Shown here: in pieces, positions 52,760 through 63,674 of the stretch | How positions within the stretch are numbered: the first letter of the stretch is position 1 | Layout: every line of letters starts with the position of its first letter | Assembly (NCBI RefSeq): GCF_001179985.1 | Contig: NZ_CVSI01000058.1 | Coordinates: 124,001 to 188,000 of the forward strand | Source of the DNA: Candidatus Pelagibacter communis | GTDB lineage: Bacteria > Pseudomonadota > Alphaproteobacteria > Pelagibacterales > Pelagibacteraceae | DNA: 64,000 bases | Reading direction: 5' to 3' | Program-made: the position numbers and the translations under genes | The notes under the pieces: generated by a model | Seen by the model: only the letters and a program-made list of their open reading frames with translations | The model's database searches: none | Told to the model about the DNA's origin: nothing

Positions 52760-54226
52760 TTACTTAAATTTTTTTTTCAAAATTTCATTAACAAGTTTTG
52801 GATTTGCTTTACCATTTGAATTTTTCATAACTTGACCAACAAAAAAACCAAATAATTTGTCTTTTCCTGATTTATAAGCTTCAACATTTTTTGGGTTTTC
52901 GGTGATTACTTTATCAATTAAATTTTCTAATTCCTTAGGATCACTTTGTTGTTTTAAACCTTTTTCTTCTACAATAGTTATTGGATCTTTATCTCCATCT
53001 CTCATTATTTCAAACACAGATTTAGCAATCTTGCCTGAAATAGTTCCATCTTTGATTAAATTAATTAATTTTGATAAATTTTTTGAGGAAATTGGACTTT
53101 CTGTTATTTCAATATTTTTTTCATTTAATAATGCAAATAACTCTCCTGTTATCCAGTTTGTAGCTAATTTTACATCAGAGTTTTTTGAAACTTCCTCAAA
53201 ATATTTTGAAATTTCAATGTCTGAAACTAGTATATTTGCCTCATAAGGTGATAGTTTAAATTTTTCAATAAATCTTTTCTTTTTTTCATCAGGAAGCTCA
53301 GGAATATCTTTTTTTATTTGATCTATATAATTATCATTTAATTCAAGCGGTAAAAGATCCGGATCTGGAAAATATCTATAATCATGTGCATCTTCTTTAG
53401 ATCTCATAGATCTTGTTTCATTTTTTTTGGTATCAAATAATCTTGTTTCTTGATCAATAGAGCCACCCTCTTCAATTACGTCTACTTGACGATTAGCTTC
53501 GAAATCTATGGCCATTTGCATAAATTTAATAGAATTGACATTTTTAATTTCACATCTTGTGCCTAGTTTTTTATCTCCTTTTTTTCGAACAGAAACGTTT
53601 ACATCAGCTCTTAATGAGCCTTCTTGCATATTACCATCGCAAGTTCCTAAATATCTCATTATCGATCTTAATTTTTTAATATATGCATTTACTTCATCTA
53701 AAGATCTTAAATCAGGTTTGCTAACTATTTCCATTAAAGCTACACCTGATCTATTTAAGTCAACTAATGTGCTTTGAGGATCTATATCATGAATACTTTT
53801 TCCTGCATCTTGCTCCAAATGAAGTCTTTCAATTCCAATATTTTTTTCCCCATTCGGCATATCTAATGTAACAGAACCCTCACCCACAATTGGATTTTTA
53901 TATTGAGAAATTTGATAACCTTGAGGCAAATCAGCATAAAAATAATTTTTTCGATCAAATATTGATCTTTTGTTAATCTTAGCTTTTAATCCAATACCTG
54001 TCTTAACAGCTTGTTTGATACAATGTTCGTTAATTACTGGCAACATTCCAGGGAATGCTGCATCGACCAAGCTAACTTGAGTATTAGGTTCTGATCCAAA
54101 TTTTGTTGATGAAGTTGAAAATAATTTAGACTCAGATAAGACTTGTGCATGAACTTCAAGACCAATAATAACTTCATATTTGTTATCATTTCTTATTATT
54201 AGATATTCACCATTATTTTTACTCAC
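52760..54226 (-). CDS. gatB: Aspartyl/glutamyl-tRNA amidotransferase subunit B
   Basis: A 488-residue subunit that activates mischarged Glu-tRNA(Gln) or Asp-tRNA(Asn) for amidation. [21 protein letters not shown] (about 18-38), the [18 protein letters not shown] segment (about 92-109), the signature [25 protein letters not shown] (from about 205) and a C-terminal YqeY-like domain are all present. It overlaps gatA (ATGA). GatCAB indicates that tRNA-Gln and possibly tRNA-Asn are charged indirectly. Confidence 0.98.
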   Translation of the reverse strand: MSKNNGEYLIIRNDNKYEVIIGLEVHAQVLSESKLFSTSSTKFGSEPNTQVSLVDAAFPGMLPVINEHCIKQAVKTGIGLKAKINKRSIFDRKNYFYADLPQGYQISQYKNPIVGEGSVTLDMPNGEKNIGIERLHLEQDAGKSIHDIDPQSTLVDLNRSGVALMEIVSKPDLRSLDEVNAYIKKLRSIMRYLGTCDGNMQEGSLRADVNVSVRKKGDKKLGTRCEIKNVNSIKFMQMAIDFEANRQVDVIEEGGSIDQETRLFDTKKNETRSMRSKEDAHDYRYFPDPDLLPLELNDNYIDQIKKDIPELPDEKKKRFIEKFKLSPYEANILVSDIEISKYFEEVSKNSDVKLATNWITGELFALLNEKNIEITESPISSKNLSKLINLIKDGTISGKIAKSVFEIMRDGDKDPITIVEEKGLKQQSDPKELENLIDKVITENPKNVEAYKSGKDKLFGFFVGQVMKNSNGKANPKLVNEILKKKFK

Positions 54227-55683
54227 TTAATCCACCAATCAGTTATATTATTTTTAAAGCTTATATTTTTTTCTAAAGCAAATGCGATATTTAAAATACT
54301 TTGCTCATCAAATGCCTTTCCAATAACTTGTAAACCTAGTGGGTAACCTTTTTTGTCATGACCCGCTGGAATTGATATAGCAGGTAAGCCTGCAAGATTA
54401 ATTGGAACTGTGAAAATATCATTCAAATACATTGATACTGGATCGTTTAATTTTTCTCCAATCTTAAAAGCAGAGCTTGGTGTAGATGGAGTTAATATAG
54501 CGTCTACTTTTTTATAAGCCTCATCAAAATCATTTTTGATTAGTCTTCTTACTTTTTGAGCTTTTAAATAATATGCATCGTAATAACCTGATGATAAAAC
54601 ATATGTTCCAATCATAATTCTTCGCTTTACTTCATCACCAAAACCCTCTGATCTTGTTTTTTCGTACATGTCTATAAGATTTTCACCTTTTGATCTAAAA
54701 CCATATTTTACACCATCGTATCGAGCAAGATTTGATGAGGCTTCTGCAGGAGCTACAATGTAATATGTTGGTAAAGCATAATTGGTATTAGGTAAACTTA
54801 TTTCAATAATTTGACCTCCATTTTCTTTAATAATTTTTATTCCTTTTTCCCATAGCTCATCAATTTCTTTTGGCATTCCATCAACTCTATATTCTTTTGG
54901 TATGCCTATTTTTTTTCCTTTAATATTCTCATTTAAATTAGTTAAATAATTTTCTCTTTTGAAATCAACAGAAGTTGAATCTTTTATATCGTAAGTACTC
55001 ATAATTTCGAACATCAAAGAACAATCTTTGACATCATGAGTCATGGGTCCTGCTTGATCCAAAGATGATGCAAATGCTACTATACCATACCTGGAGCAAC
55101 TACCGTATGTTGGTTTTAAACCAACTGTACCGGTAAAGGACGCTGGTTGTCTAATAGATCCACCTGTATCTGTACCTATTGTTGCTGGAGTTAATTTTGC
55201 AGCCAATGCTGATGATGATCCACCAGAAGATCCACCAGGTACTAAATTCTCAGATACTGGATTTTGAACGTTCCCAAAATAACTTGTTTCATTAGAAGAA
55301 CCCATTGCAAATTCATCACAGTTTAACTTTCCAATTATAATACCTCCTTCATCTAGAATATTTTGGGTTACTGTTGACTCATAAGTTGGAACGAAATTTT
55401 CAAGAATTTTACTTCCGGCTGTAGTTCTAATATTTTTTGTACAAAACAAGTCTTTTACGGCAATAGGTATACCAGGTAATTTTTTTTTAAAGTCTGGTTT
55501 TTGATCAAATATTTTTGCTTTTTTAATTGCATTTTCATAATTTTCAGAAATATAAGTATTAAGTTTTTTTGATTTTTTCGATCTTTCAATAAAAGCAATA
55601 GTTACCTCGGTTGACGATAATTCTTTTTTTTTAATTTTGTCTACAAGTTCAACTAATTTTAAATCTGTTATATTGCTCATCAT
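54223..55683 (-). CDS. gatA: Aspartyl/glutamyl-tRNA amidotransferase subunit A
   Basis: A 486-residue amidase subunit releasing ammonia from glutamine. The catalytic Ser-cisSer-Lys triad is visible: Lys in [10 protein letters not shown] (about 70-79), and the serines in [33 protein letters not shown] (from about 149; cited here by its GGSSGGSS and TDTGGSIRQ parts). Length and motifs are normal. It overlaps gatC upstream and gatB downstream by four bases each. Confidence 0.98.
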   Translation of the reverse strand: MMSNITDLKLVELVDKIKKKELSSTEVTIAFIERSKKSKKLNTYISENYENAIKKAKIFDQKPDFKKKLPGIPIAVKDLFCTKNIRTTAGSKILENFVPTYESTVTQNILDEGGIIIGKLNCDEFAMGSSNETSYFGNVQNPVSENLVPGGSSGGSSSALAAKLTPATIGTDTGGSIRQPASFTGTVGLKPTYGSCSRYGIVAFASSLDQAGPMTHDVKDCSLMFEIMSTYDIKDSTSVDFKRENYLTNLNENIKGKKIGIPKEYRVDGMPKEIDELWEKGIKIIKENGGQIIEISLPNTNYALPTYYIVAPAEASSNLARYDGVKYGFRSKGENLIDMYEKTRSEGFGDEVKRRIMIGTYVLSSGYYDAYYLKAQKVRRLIKNDFDEAYKKVDAILTPSTPSSAFKIGEKLNDPVSMYLNDIFTVPINLAGLPAISIPAGHDKKGYPLGLQVIGKAFDEQSILNIAFALEKNISFKNNITDWWIK

Positions 55684-55967
55684 TCAACTACCTTAGGCAC
55701 AACAAAAAAATCTTTATTTTTGTCTGGTGAATTTTTTAAAATATCCTCACGAATATTTTCAGATTTTATCTCGTCTTTACGTAGTTTTAATGTAGTTTCA
55801 GCAATTGAGGTTAATGGTTCAGTATTTTTTGTATCTAATTCATTTAATTTTTCAATAAAAGAAAAGATTGAATTTAAATCTTTGCCTAATTTTTTAGCTT
55901 TATTATCATCGATTGAAATCCTAGATAATTTAGATATGTGCTTTACTGTTTTAAGATCAATTGTCAT
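55680..55967 (-). CDS. gatC: Aspartyl/glutamyl-tRNA amidotransferase subunit C
   Basis: A 95-residue stabilising subunit. The pattern TVKHISKLSRISIDDNKAKK (7-26), FSFIEKLNELDT and the C-terminal LRKDEI...FFVVPKVVE are typical. It heads the gatCAB run and is divergent from ruvX, 45 bp apart, a common alphaproteobacterial layout. Confidence 0.95.
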   Translation of the reverse strand: MTIDLKTVKHISKLSRISIDDNKAKKLGKDLNSIFSFIEKLNELDTKNTEPLTSIAETTLKLRKDEIKSENIREDILKNSPDKNKDFFVVPKVVE

Positions 55968-56012
55968 ATGATATGAATATCAAAAACTATCATTAAATCT
56001 GAAAAATACAAT

Positions 56013-56468
56013 ATGATCACTATTGAGAGTCTTAAGAAAAAAATTGACATTAATGCGAGATTAATTGGTTTGGATTTAGGGTCAAAACGTATAGGTGTAG
56101 CAATTTGTGATGATAGAAGAAAAATATCTACTCCATTTAAAACAATAGATTATAAGAATATGCAATATCTATTGGATCAATTAACAAACATTATTTATGA
56201 AAATAACGTGTCTGGAATTATAATTGGATACCCAATTAATATGGATGGCAGTTTAGGAAGAGCAGCTCAATCTGTTACCGATAAAGCAAATATGATATCG
56301 AAAAACTTAGAGATTGATGTTGTACTTTGGGATGAGAGAATGTCAACCAAAGGTGCTTTTAATATCTCTAAAGAATTAGACGTTAATGTAACCAAAAGAG
56401 AGAAAAAAATTGATGAAAACGCTGCATCATTCATTTTACAAGGGGCAATCGATTATCTTAATAATTAA
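56013..56468 (+). CDS. ruvX: Putative pre-16S rRNA nuclease / Holliday junction resolvase-like RuvX (YqgF)
   Basis: A 151-residue YqgF family protein with an RNase H-like fold. LIGLDLGSKRIGVAICD (17-33) holds the first catalytic Asp, IIGYPINMDGSLGRAAQ (about 68-84) the middle motif, and LWDERMSTKGAF (about 106-117) the second acidic pair. YqgF in E. coli trims the 5' end of 16S rRNA. It is followed 41 bp later by pyrB. Confidence 0.95.
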   Translation: MITIESLKKKIDINARLIGLDLGSKRIGVAICDDRRKISTPFKTIDYKNMQYLLDQLTNIIYENNVSGIIIGYPINMDGSLGRAAQSVTDKANMISKNLEIDVVLWDERMSTKGAFNISKELDVNVTKREKKIDENAASFILQGAIDYLNN

Positions 56469-56509
56469 GCTTGCATTAAACATGCTTTGAAGTTATAGAG
56501 TTAGTTTTA

Positions 56510-57448
56510 ATGGCCAATTCAAAAAATGCTGTTAAAATTTCTAAAAAACATCTTTTAGGTATTCAGGATCTATCAATCTCTGATGTAAAGACTATTCTTT
56601 CAGAATCAAAAAACTTCATAGCTTTGAACAAAAGCAAAAATAAAAAAATAGATATCTTGAGAGGTAAAACACAAATAAATTTATTTTTTGAACCATCTAC
56701 TAGAACTCAAAGTTCATTTGAGCTTGCTGGAAAGAGATTGGGTGCTGATGTTATGTCAATGAATATAACTAATTCAGCAATTAAAAAAGGAGAAACTTTA
56801 GTAGACACTGCAATGACTTTAAATGCGATGCACCCTGATATTATTGTTGTAAGACATCAAGACTCAGGTGCCTCAAATTTATTGTCACAAAAAGTTAACT
56901 GTGCGGTATTAAATGCAGGCGATGGCAGAAGAGAACATCCCACTCAAGCTTTGCTTGATGCTTTAACAATTATGGAAAAGAAAAATAAAATAGAAGGTCT
57001 TAAAATTGCAATTTGTGGAGATATACTTCATTCAAGAGTTGCTAGATCAAATATTTATTTATTAAATATGTTGGGTGCAGATATAAATATAGTTGCACCA
57101 TCTAATTTGATGCCAAAAGATCTAGAAAAATTTGGTGTCACCACTTTTACAAATATGAAAGAAGGAGTGAAAGATTGTGATATTGTGATGATGTTAAGAT
57201 TACAAAATGAAAGAATGACAAGTTCATTTCTCTCATCAAATAGAGAGTATTATGAATATTATGGGCTTACACCAGATAAATTAGAGAAAGCAAAAAGTGA
57301 TGCAATAATTATGCACCCTGGTCCTATGAATAGAGGAATAGAAATAGATACAAAATTAGCTGATGATATTAATAAAAGTGTAATTAAAGAACAGGTTGAA
57401 TTAGGTGTTGCTGTAAGGATGGCCTGTCTAAAGTTATTTTGTGAATGA
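56510..57448 (+). CDS. pyrB: Aspartate carbamoyltransferase catalytic subunit
   Basis: A 312-residue enzyme condensing carbamoyl phosphate with aspartate in pyrimidine synthesis. The carbamoyl-phosphate loop [20 protein letters not shown] (about 58-77), [12 protein letters not shown] (about 137-148) and [12 protein letters not shown] (about 270-281) are conserved. It overlaps the dihydroorotase-like gene by four bases, as in other alphaproteobacteria where PyrB pairs with a non-catalytic PyrC-like partner. No pyrI is present. Confidence 0.97.
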   Translation: MANSKNAVKISKKHLLGIQDLSISDVKTILSESKNFIALNKSKNKKIDILRGKTQINLFFEPSTRTQSSFELAGKRLGADVMSMNITNSAIKKGETLVDTAMTLNAMHPDIIVVRHQDSGASNLLSQKVNCAVLNAGDGRREHPTQALLDALTIMEKKNKIEGLKIAICGDILHSRVARSNIYLLNMLGADINIVAPSNLMPKDLEKFGVTTFTNMKEGVKDCDIVMMLRLQNERMTSSFLSSNREYYEYYGLTPDKLEKAKSDAIIMHPGPMNRGIEIDTKLADDINKSVIKEQVELGVAVRMACLKLFCE

Positions 57449-58734
57449 TGAAAAAACAATATTTTTTAAATGCAAAAATAATAGATCCTAAAAACTCTAT
57501 AGATGAAATTGGCGGTTTGATTATTGGTGAAAATGGAAAAATTGAAGCAATAGGTAAAAAAGTAAATCAGAATAATATTCCTTCAAGAGAAAAATATGTA
57601 GATCTTAAAGAAAAATTTATATTTCCTGGTCTTGTTGATATGAGGGTATTTGTAGGTGAGCCAGGCTACGAATATAAAGAAAATTTCAGAACATTAAGTA
57701 ATGCAGCGCTAGCTGGGGGTGTTACATCAGTAGTTACAATGCCTAATACTTCACCTGTTATAGATAATGTTTCTATGGTTGACTTTCTTAAAAGAAGAGG
57801 AAGAGATAAATCAAAAATTAATATATTTCCAACCGCAAGTTTAACAAAAAGTCTGGAAGGAACTAATATGAATGAATTTGGTCTTTTAAATAAAAAAGGA
57901 ATAATAGGTTATACAGATGGTACGCAAACTATTCAAAATACAAGATTAATGTCCAGAATTATGAGATCTGCTTTTGATTTAGATGCATTAGTAATACAAC
58001 ATGCAGAAGATAATGAATTATCAAAAGATGGACAAGTAAATGACGGGATAATCGCAACTAAACTTGGTCTTCAAGGCATACCTGACTACGCAGAAAAAAT
58101 TATTATCGAAAGAGATTTGACTTTGCTAGAGGATTTCAATTGTAGATATCATATAGCTCAAATATCATCAGAAAAGTCTGTTGAAATAATTAAAAATAGA
58201 AAAGAAATTGTAAAATTTACAACTGGTGTTTCAATTAATAATTTATCATTAAACCAAAATGATATAGGAGACTTTCGTACTTTCCTTAAATTATCCCCTC
58301 CTCTAAGGACAGAAGAGGACAGATTGTCTCTAATAAAGGGTATAAACCAAAATTTGATAGATGTAATTGTCTCAGATCATAAACCTGAAGATGAGGAGTC
58401 AAAAAGATTAACATTTTCACAAGCTGCAACAGGTGCCTCTGGTATAGAAACTCTTTTACCACTTGCATTAGAATTATTTCACAACGGATCAATAAAATTA
58501 AATAAGATAATTGAGTGTCTGACATGCAACCCTGCTAAAATTTTAAAAATTAATAAAGGAAGTCTTTCTGTAGGAAGTGATGCAGACTTTTGTATTGTTG
58601 ATATATACAAGCCATGGGTAGTTAAAAAAGAAAAAATGATATCAAAATCTAAGAATACTTGTATAGAGGACAAAAAACTACAAGGTAAAGTATTAAGCAC
58701 TTTTATTAATGGAGTAGAGTTATTTAAATGTTAA
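57445..58734 (+). CDS. pyrC: Dihydroorotase-like protein, probably non-catalytic PyrC'/PyrX
   Basis: A 429-residue amidohydrolase-fold protein in the place of pyrC next to pyrB. The hallmark metal-binding H-x-H-x-R is replaced: the stretch reads [14 protein letters not shown] (61-74), so R67, F69 and G71 stand where two His and the substrate Arg should be. H in IQHAEDNEL and D in VSDHKPEDE remain. This matches the alphaproteobacterial PyrX-type partner that stabilises aspartate carbamoyltransferase without dihydroorotase activity. A separate active dihydroorotase should exist elsewhere. It overlaps pyrB (4 bp) and plsY (7 bp). Confidence 0.9.
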   Translation: MMKKQYFLNAKIIDPKNSIDEIGGLIIGENGKIEAIGKKVNQNNIPSREKYVDLKEKFIFPGLVDMRVFVGEPGYEYKENFRTLSNAALAGGVTSVVTMPNTSPVIDNVSMVDFLKRRGRDKSKINIFPTASLTKSLEGTNMNEFGLLNKKGIIGYTDGTQTIQNTRLMSRIMRSAFDLDALVIQHAEDNELSKDGQVNDGIIATKLGLQGIPDYAEKIIIERDLTLLEDFNCRYHIAQISSEKSVEIIKNRKEIVKFTTGVSINNLSLNQNDIGDFRTFLKLSPPLRTEEDRLSLIKGINQNLIDVIVSDHKPEDEESKRLTFSQAATGASGIETLLPLALELFHNGSIKLNKIIECLTCNPAKILKINKGSLSVGSDADFCIVDIYKPWVVKKEKMISKSKNTCIEDKKLQGKVLSTFINGVELFKC

Positions 58735-59315
58735 ATTTAGAAATTACTTTTATTATTATTATTTCTTATTTATTTGGCTCTATTCCATTTGGGCTTATCT
58801 TAACTAAAATTTTTATCGGTAAGGATATTAGAAAAATAGGTTCTGGAAATATTGGAGCGACTAATGTTTTAAGATCAGGAAATAAACTTATAGGATACTT
58901 AACATTAGCTCTTGATATTTTAAAAGCTGTAGTGCCTATTTTGTTTATTAATTTTTATTATAATGATCAATTATACTTAGCTTCTTTATCAGTTTTTATA
59001 GGTCATGTTTTTCCGGTTTGGCTTAAATTTAAAGGTGGTAAAGGTGTAGCGACTTATGTTGGAATTTTATTTTGTTTAAATTATTTGTCAGGAATAGTGT
59101 TTTGTGTAACTTGGTTATTAATTTTTTTTATATTTAAATACTCTTCTTTAAGTTCAATTGTATCAAGTTTTTGTATACCTATTTTTCAATTTTTTTTAAT
59201 TTCAGATCCCTTTTATTATTTCTACTTTATAATGTTCATAATGATTTTTTATACACATAGAGAAAATATAAAACGCCTAATAAATAAGACAGAATCTAAG
59301 ACAAAAATTTATTAA
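58728..59315 (+). CDS. plsY: Acyl-phosphate glycerol-3-phosphate acyltransferase PlsY
   Basis: A 195-residue inner-membrane acyltransferase using acyl-phosphate (made by PlsX, 20729) to acylate glycerol 3-phosphate. It has five hydrophobic segments and the three PlsY motifs: SYLFGSIPFGLIL (about 12-24), GSGNIGATNVLR (about 37-48) and GGKGVATYVG (about 103-112). It overlaps the pyrC-like gene by 7 bp. In many alphaproteobacteria dprA lies between plsY and topA; here the gap to topA is only 36 bp. Confidence 0.96.
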   Translation: MLNLEITFIIIISYLFGSIPFGLILTKIFIGKDIRKIGSGNIGATNVLRSGNKLIGYLTLALDILKAVVPILFINFYYNDQLYLASLSVFIGHVFPVWLKFKGGKGVATYVGILFCLNYLSGIVFCVTWLLIFFIFKYSSLSSIVSSFCIPIFQFFLISDPFYYFYFIMFIMIFYTHRENIKRLINKTESKTKIY

Positions 59316-59351
59316 TTTGACTATCTAGGTCTTTAATGTACTTTTATTATA

Positions 59352-61913
59352 ATGAATTTAGTCATTGTTGAAAGTCCAGCCAAAGCAAAAACAATAAATA
59401 AATATTTAGGTAAAGATTATACAGTTCTTGCAAGTTACGGTCATATAAGAGATTTACCATCTAAAAATGGATCTGTAGATCCAGAAAATAAATTCAAAAT
59501 GATATGGGAAGTAGATAGTTTTTCGAAAAAATATTTAAAAGAGATTACAGATGTTGCAAAAGACTCTGATAAAATTATTTTAGCTACCGACCCTGATCGT
59601 GAAGGAGAAGCAATAGCATGGCATGTCAAAGAATTTTTAGATGAAAAAAAAATACTTAAAGATAAAAAAATTGAAAGAGTAGTATTTAACGAAATCACAA
59701 AAAAAGCAGTTATAAATGGCATAGAAAATCCTAGATCACTTGAAGGTCAACTTGTTGATGCTTACATGGCAAGAAGAGCTTTAGATTATTTAGTAGGTTT
59801 TAACATTTCACCAATATTATGGACTAAATTACCAGGCTCTAAGTCAGCTGGTAGAGTTCAATCAGTAGCTTTAAGATTGTTAACTGAAAGAGAACATGAA
59901 ATTGAGGTATTTAATCCAGAAGAATTTTGGACAATAAATGTAAATTTTATTACTTCTTCAAAAAATATTTTAACTTCATCAATATCTGAATTAAACGGAG
60001 AAAAAATTGAAAAATTTAGTTTTAGAAACAAAGAAGATATAAATAGTGCCATTTCAAAAATTAAGGAAAAAAAATATTTAATTAAAGATATAACTTCAAA
60101 AATATATACAAGGAACCCGTCAGGTCCTTTTACAACTTCAACTCTCCAGCAATCTGCTTCAAGTAAATTAGGTTTTGGTGCTTCAAGAACAATGCAAATT
60201 GCACAAAGACTCTATCAAGGTATTGAGATAGACGGGGATACCAAAGGTTTAATAACTTATATGAGAACTGATGGCACTAATATATCCAAAGAAGCTATTC
60301 CATTATTTAGAAAATATATAGAGGAAAATTATGGTGATGATTATCTTCCCGAGCAAGCCAATAATTATTCTGGTAAAAAAGCAAAAAATGCACAAGAAGC
60401 ACATGAAGCAATAAGACCAACGGAAATAAAAAATTCACCTGAAAGTATAAAAAAATATTTAAGTACAGATCAGTATAAATTATATGATCTTATTTGGTCT
60501 AGAGCTCTATCATCTCAAATGCAGCCAGCTAAATTCGATAGAAAAACTATATTAATTACCTCAGAAGATGGGAAGAACATATTAAAATCTAGTGGTTCAA
60601 CTATAAAATTTGATGGGTTTTTAAAACTTCAAAAAATTGATGAAAATGATGATGAAAAAATATTACCTGAAGTATCTAAGGGACCTATCGAAATAAAAGA
60701 ATTTAATGATGAGCAACATTTTACACAACCACCTCCACGATTTTCAGAAGCAAGTTTAGTTAAAAAATTAGAGGAATTAGGAATTGGTCGTCCTTCAACA
60801 TATGCAAGTATTATCTCTGTTATATCTAATAGAGGATATGCTGATATAGTAAATAAGAGATTTTTCCCAACCGATAGAGGAAAATTACTATCTGCCTTTT
60901 TGGAGAAACTGTTTTCAAGATATGTTGACTATGATTTTACTGCTAAACTTGAGGATCAATTAGATGATATCACCTCTGGGAAAGAAAATTGGATAAAAGT
61001 TTTAGATCAATTTTGGATAGATTTTAATAAGAATGTTTTAAATGTAAAAGAAAAGAGAACACGAGAAGTACTTGATTTATTAAATGAAAGTTTGGGAAAG
61101 TTAATATTTGATACAGATGAAAATGGTAAAATTGATAGAAAATGTAAGGTTTGTCAAACAGGAGAATTAAGTTTAAAAAATAGCTTTAGAGGAGGTGCAT
61201 TTATTGGGTGTTCTGGTTATCCAGAGTGTAAATTTACAAGACCTCTTTCTAAAATTAAAGCATCACAACAAGTGAATCTAGCAGAACCTAAATTAATAGG
61301 AAAAAATGATATCGGAAAGGAAATATTTTTAAAAAATGGAAGATTTGGTCCTTATTTGCAATACGAACTAAGCGATGAAGAAATAGAAAATATTAAAAAA
61401 ACGAAAACTAAAACCAAAAAGAAAAAGAAAGAAGAAAGTAACTATAAAAATGTATCAATACCAAAAGGTTTAGATATAGAAAATGTTGATCTTGATAAGG
61501 CAAAATATTTATGTTCACTTCCCAAAATAATTGGTAAACATCCAGATTTAGAAAAAGATATTACAATAAATGTTGGTCGATTTGGTCCATATTTGAAATG
61601 CGATAATAAATCTGCAAGATTAGAAAGTATTGATGAATTGTTTAATATTGGATTAAACAGAGCAATAACTTTAATATCAGAAGCTAAGCCAGGTAGAATT
61701 TCATCTTCTATTATAAAAGATTTAGGTGAACACCCAGAAGACAAAAAACCTGTTAGAATTATGAAGGGTCAGTACGGACCTTACATTAAATACAAATCAT
61801 TAAATGCTACAATTCCTGAAGAGAAAGATCCAGCTGAAATAACAATGGAAGAGGCATTGATTTTGATTGAGAAAAGAAAAGAATACGATAGAAGTAAAAA
61901 GAAAAAAAAATAA
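59352..61913 (+). CDS. topA: DNA topoisomerase I
   Basis: An 853-residue type IA topoisomerase relaxing negative supercoils. The Toprim domain begins NLVIVESPAKAKTINKYLG (2-20) with the acidic DPDREGEAIAWH (about 79-90). The catalytic tyrosine lies in LITYMRTDGTNIS (about 302-314). C-terminal zinc-finger repeats include one with four cysteines (CKVCQTG, then CSGYPEC, about 599-626) and later repeats of the GRFGPYL type. A Lys-rich end follows. The ridA gene begins directly after its stop. Confidence 0.97.
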   Translation: MNLVIVESPAKAKTINKYLGKDYTVLASYGHIRDLPSKNGSVDPENKFKMIWEVDSFSKKYLKEITDVAKDSDKIILATDPDREGEAIAWHVKEFLDEKKILKDKKIERVVFNEITKKAVINGIENPRSLEGQLVDAYMARRALDYLVGFNISPILWTKLPGSKSAGRVQSVALRLLTEREHEIEVFNPEEFWTINVNFITSSKNILTSSISELNGEKIEKFSFRNKEDINSAISKIKEKKYLIKDITSKIYTRNPSGPFTTSTLQQSASSKLGFGASRTMQIAQRLYQGIEIDGDTKGLITYMRTDGTNISKEAIPLFRKYIEENYGDDYLPEQANNYSGKKAKNAQEAHEAIRPTEIKNSPESIKKYLSTDQYKLYDLIWSRALSSQMQPAKFDRKTILITSEDGKNILKSSGSTIKFDGFLKLQKIDENDDEKILPEVSKGPIEIKEFNDEQHFTQPPPRFSEASLVKKLEELGIGRPSTYASIISVISNRGYADIVNKRFFPTDRGKLLSAFLEKLFSRYVDYDFTAKLEDQLDDITSGKENWIKVLDQFWIDFNKNVLNVKEKRTREVLDLLNESLGKLIFDTDENGKIDRKCKVCQTGELSLKNSFRGGAFIGCSGYPECKFTRPLSKIKASQQVNLAEPKLIGKNDIGKEIFLKNGRFGPYLQYELSDEEIENIKKTKTKTKKKKKEESNYKNVSIPKGLDIENVDLDKAKYLCSLPKIIGKHPDLEKDITINVGRFGPYLKCDNKSARLESIDELFNIGLNRAITLISEAKPGRISSSIIKDLGEHPEDKKPVRIMKGQYGPYIKYKSLNATIPEEKDPAEITMEEALILIEKRKEYDRSKKKKK

Positions 61914-62375
61914 ATGAGTGCTGATAAAAAATTAAAAGAAAATAAGATTGTTTTACCTGAAGCACCAACACCAGTAGGATCATACCTAGCAAGTAAAATT
62001 GTTGGAAAATTATTATATATTTCAGGACAAATTTCTATGAACTCAAACGGTGAGTTAATAAAAGGTAAGTTAGGTAAAGATTTAAATACAGAAGAGGGAT
62101 ATAAAGCAGCAGAAAGATGTGCGCTAAGTATTTTAGCTCAAGCAAAGAAAATATTATCTGGAGATCTAGATAAAATCAAATCTTGTGTAAAAATAGTTGG
62201 TTTTGTTAATTCGACAAATGATTTTATTGAACAACCAAAAGTAATTAATGGCGCGTCTGATATGTTGGTGAAAATTCTCGAAGATAAAGGAATGCATACT
62301 AGAGCGGCAGTTAGTGTTAATAGCTTACCGTTAGGTGTTGCGGTCGAGATTGATGCAATTTTTGAAATAAAATAA
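61914..62375 (+). CDS. RidA family protein (YjgF/UK114)
   Basis: A 153-residue Rid family protein, probably an imine/enamine deaminase or a related ligand-binding trimer. Motifs include PEAPTPVGSYLASKIVGKLLYISGQI (about 16-41; PVGSYLASKIVG cited), GKDLNTEEGYKAAERCALSI (about 56-75) and VVSVNSLPLGVAVEIDAI-like TRAAVSVNSLPLGVAVEID near the end. The catalytic Arg of canonical RidA enamine deaminases (position before VAVEID) is replaced by a Leu-Gly context typical of Rid1-3 paralogues, so activity is uncertain. It ends exactly where ugd ends on the other strand. Confidence 0.85.
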   Translation: MSADKKLKENKIVLPEAPTPVGSYLASKIVGKLLYISGQISMNSNGELIKGKLGKDLNTEEGYKAAERCALSILAQAKKILSGDLDKIKSCVKIVGFVNSTNDFIEQPKVINGASDMLVKILEDKGMHTRAAVSVNSLPLGVAVEIDAIFEIK

Positions 62376-63674
62376 CTATCTTCCTATACCAAAATAGTTA
62401 ATACCTTTTTTTTTCATTGATTTTGGAGAATATAGATTACGCATATCAAACACCTTAAAATTGCTCTTTTTAATTAATTTTTTAAAATTTAAAGTTTTAA
62501 ATTCATTCCATTCAGTGTGAAGAATTATTAAATCTGATCTAAGGCATGCTTGAGATACATTTTTACAATATTTAACTCTTTTAAATTTCTTAAATTCATT
62601 TTTTTTACCTGACGGATCAAAATAATTGATAATAGCTCCCTTTTTTAATAATTTTGGTATCATATATAAACTCGATGCTTCTCTCATATCGTCAGTGTTA
62701 GGCTTAAAAGTAACTCCTAAAAAAGTTATTAATTTATTTTTTAGATTATTATTTAAAATTTTGTATACTTTTTCTGTTAATAATTTTTTTCTATCTTCAT
62801 TTGATTTAATTACAGCTTTTATAATTGATAAATTTGATTTGAACTTATTTGAGGTGTCTATTATTGCTCTAGTATCCTTAGGAAAACATGAGCCTCCGTA
62901 TGCCGGGCCAGCTCTTAAAAATCTATCCCCTATTCGTTGATCTGAACCCATACCTTGAGAAATTTCTTTAATATCAACATTTGTTTTTTCACAAAGATTT
63001 GCTAATTCATTGATATAGGATATCTTTGTAGCTAGAAAAGCATTTGATGCATATTTAATTAGTTCAGCTCCACGTCTTGAGGTTCTAAAATATCTGCTTG
63101 TCTTTTTAACTATAGGTAAATAAAGGTTCTTAAGATATTTATTTGCCTTATTACTATCAGTTCCGACTACAACTCTATCAGGGCTCAAAAAATCTCTTAT
63201 TGCCTCACCCTCTCTTAAAAATTCAGGATTAGAAACAACATCTACCAATTTTTTTCTTTTTTGTTTTATCAAAATTTTTTCAATTTTATCACCAGTAGTG
63301 ACAGGTACTGTGGACTTTGTGATAACAACTTTGTATTTTTTTATGAGTTTTTTTAAATTATTGGCAACATTAAAAACATATTTCAAATCAGCCGAGTTAC
63401 TATTTTTTTTAGTGGGAGTACCAACACAGATAAATATAATATCAGAGTTTTCTACTGCCTCTTTTAAATTATTAGTAAAAATTAATCTTTTTTGTTTATA
63501 ATTGCGCTTTAGAATTTCCTCTAAACCAGGTTCATATATGGGCACTATTCCTTTATCAAGAGCATTAATTTTTTCAATATCATTATCTACGCAATAAACA
63601 GTATTTCCAAGATCTGAAAAACAAACCCCACTAACCAAGCCAACATAACCTGTTCCTATCATACACAGTTTCAT
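62376..63674 (-). CDS. ugd: UDP-glucose 6-dehydrogenase
   Basis: A 432-residue enzyme oxidising UDP-glucose to UDP-glucuronate for surface polysaccharides. The start is the ATG at 63674 (MKLCMIGTGYVGLVSG); the open frame runs 17 codons further but has no family match there. The NAD site GTGYVGLVSGVCFSDLG (8-24), the catalytic Cys in GPAYGGSCFPKDTRAI (about 249-264) and FLGVTFKPNTDDMREA (about 308-323) are conserved. Its start overlaps the galU stop by 4 bp (ATGA), so the pair provides UDP-glucose and then UDP-glucuronate. Confidence 0.97.
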   Translation of the reverse strand: MKLCMIGTGYVGLVSGVCFSDLGNTVYCVDNDIEKINALDKGIVPIYEPGLEEILKRNYKQKRLIFTNNLKEAVENSDIIFICVGTPTKKNSNSADLKYVFNVANNLKKLIKKYKVVITKSTVPVTTGDKIEKILIKQKRKKLVDVVSNPEFLREGEAIRDFLSPDRVVVGTDSNKANKYLKNLYLPIVKKTSRYFRTSRRGAELIKYASNAFLATKISYINELANLCEKTNVDIKEISQGMGSDQRIGDRFLRAGPAYGGSCFPKDTRAIIDTSNKFKSNLSIIKAVIKSNEDRKKLLTEKVYKILNNNLKNKLITFLGVTFKPNTDDMREASSLYMIPKLLKKGAIINYFDPSGKKNEFKKFKRVKYCKNVSQACLRSDLIILHTEWNEFKTLNFKKLIKKSNFKVFDMRNLYSPKSMKKKGINYFGIGR

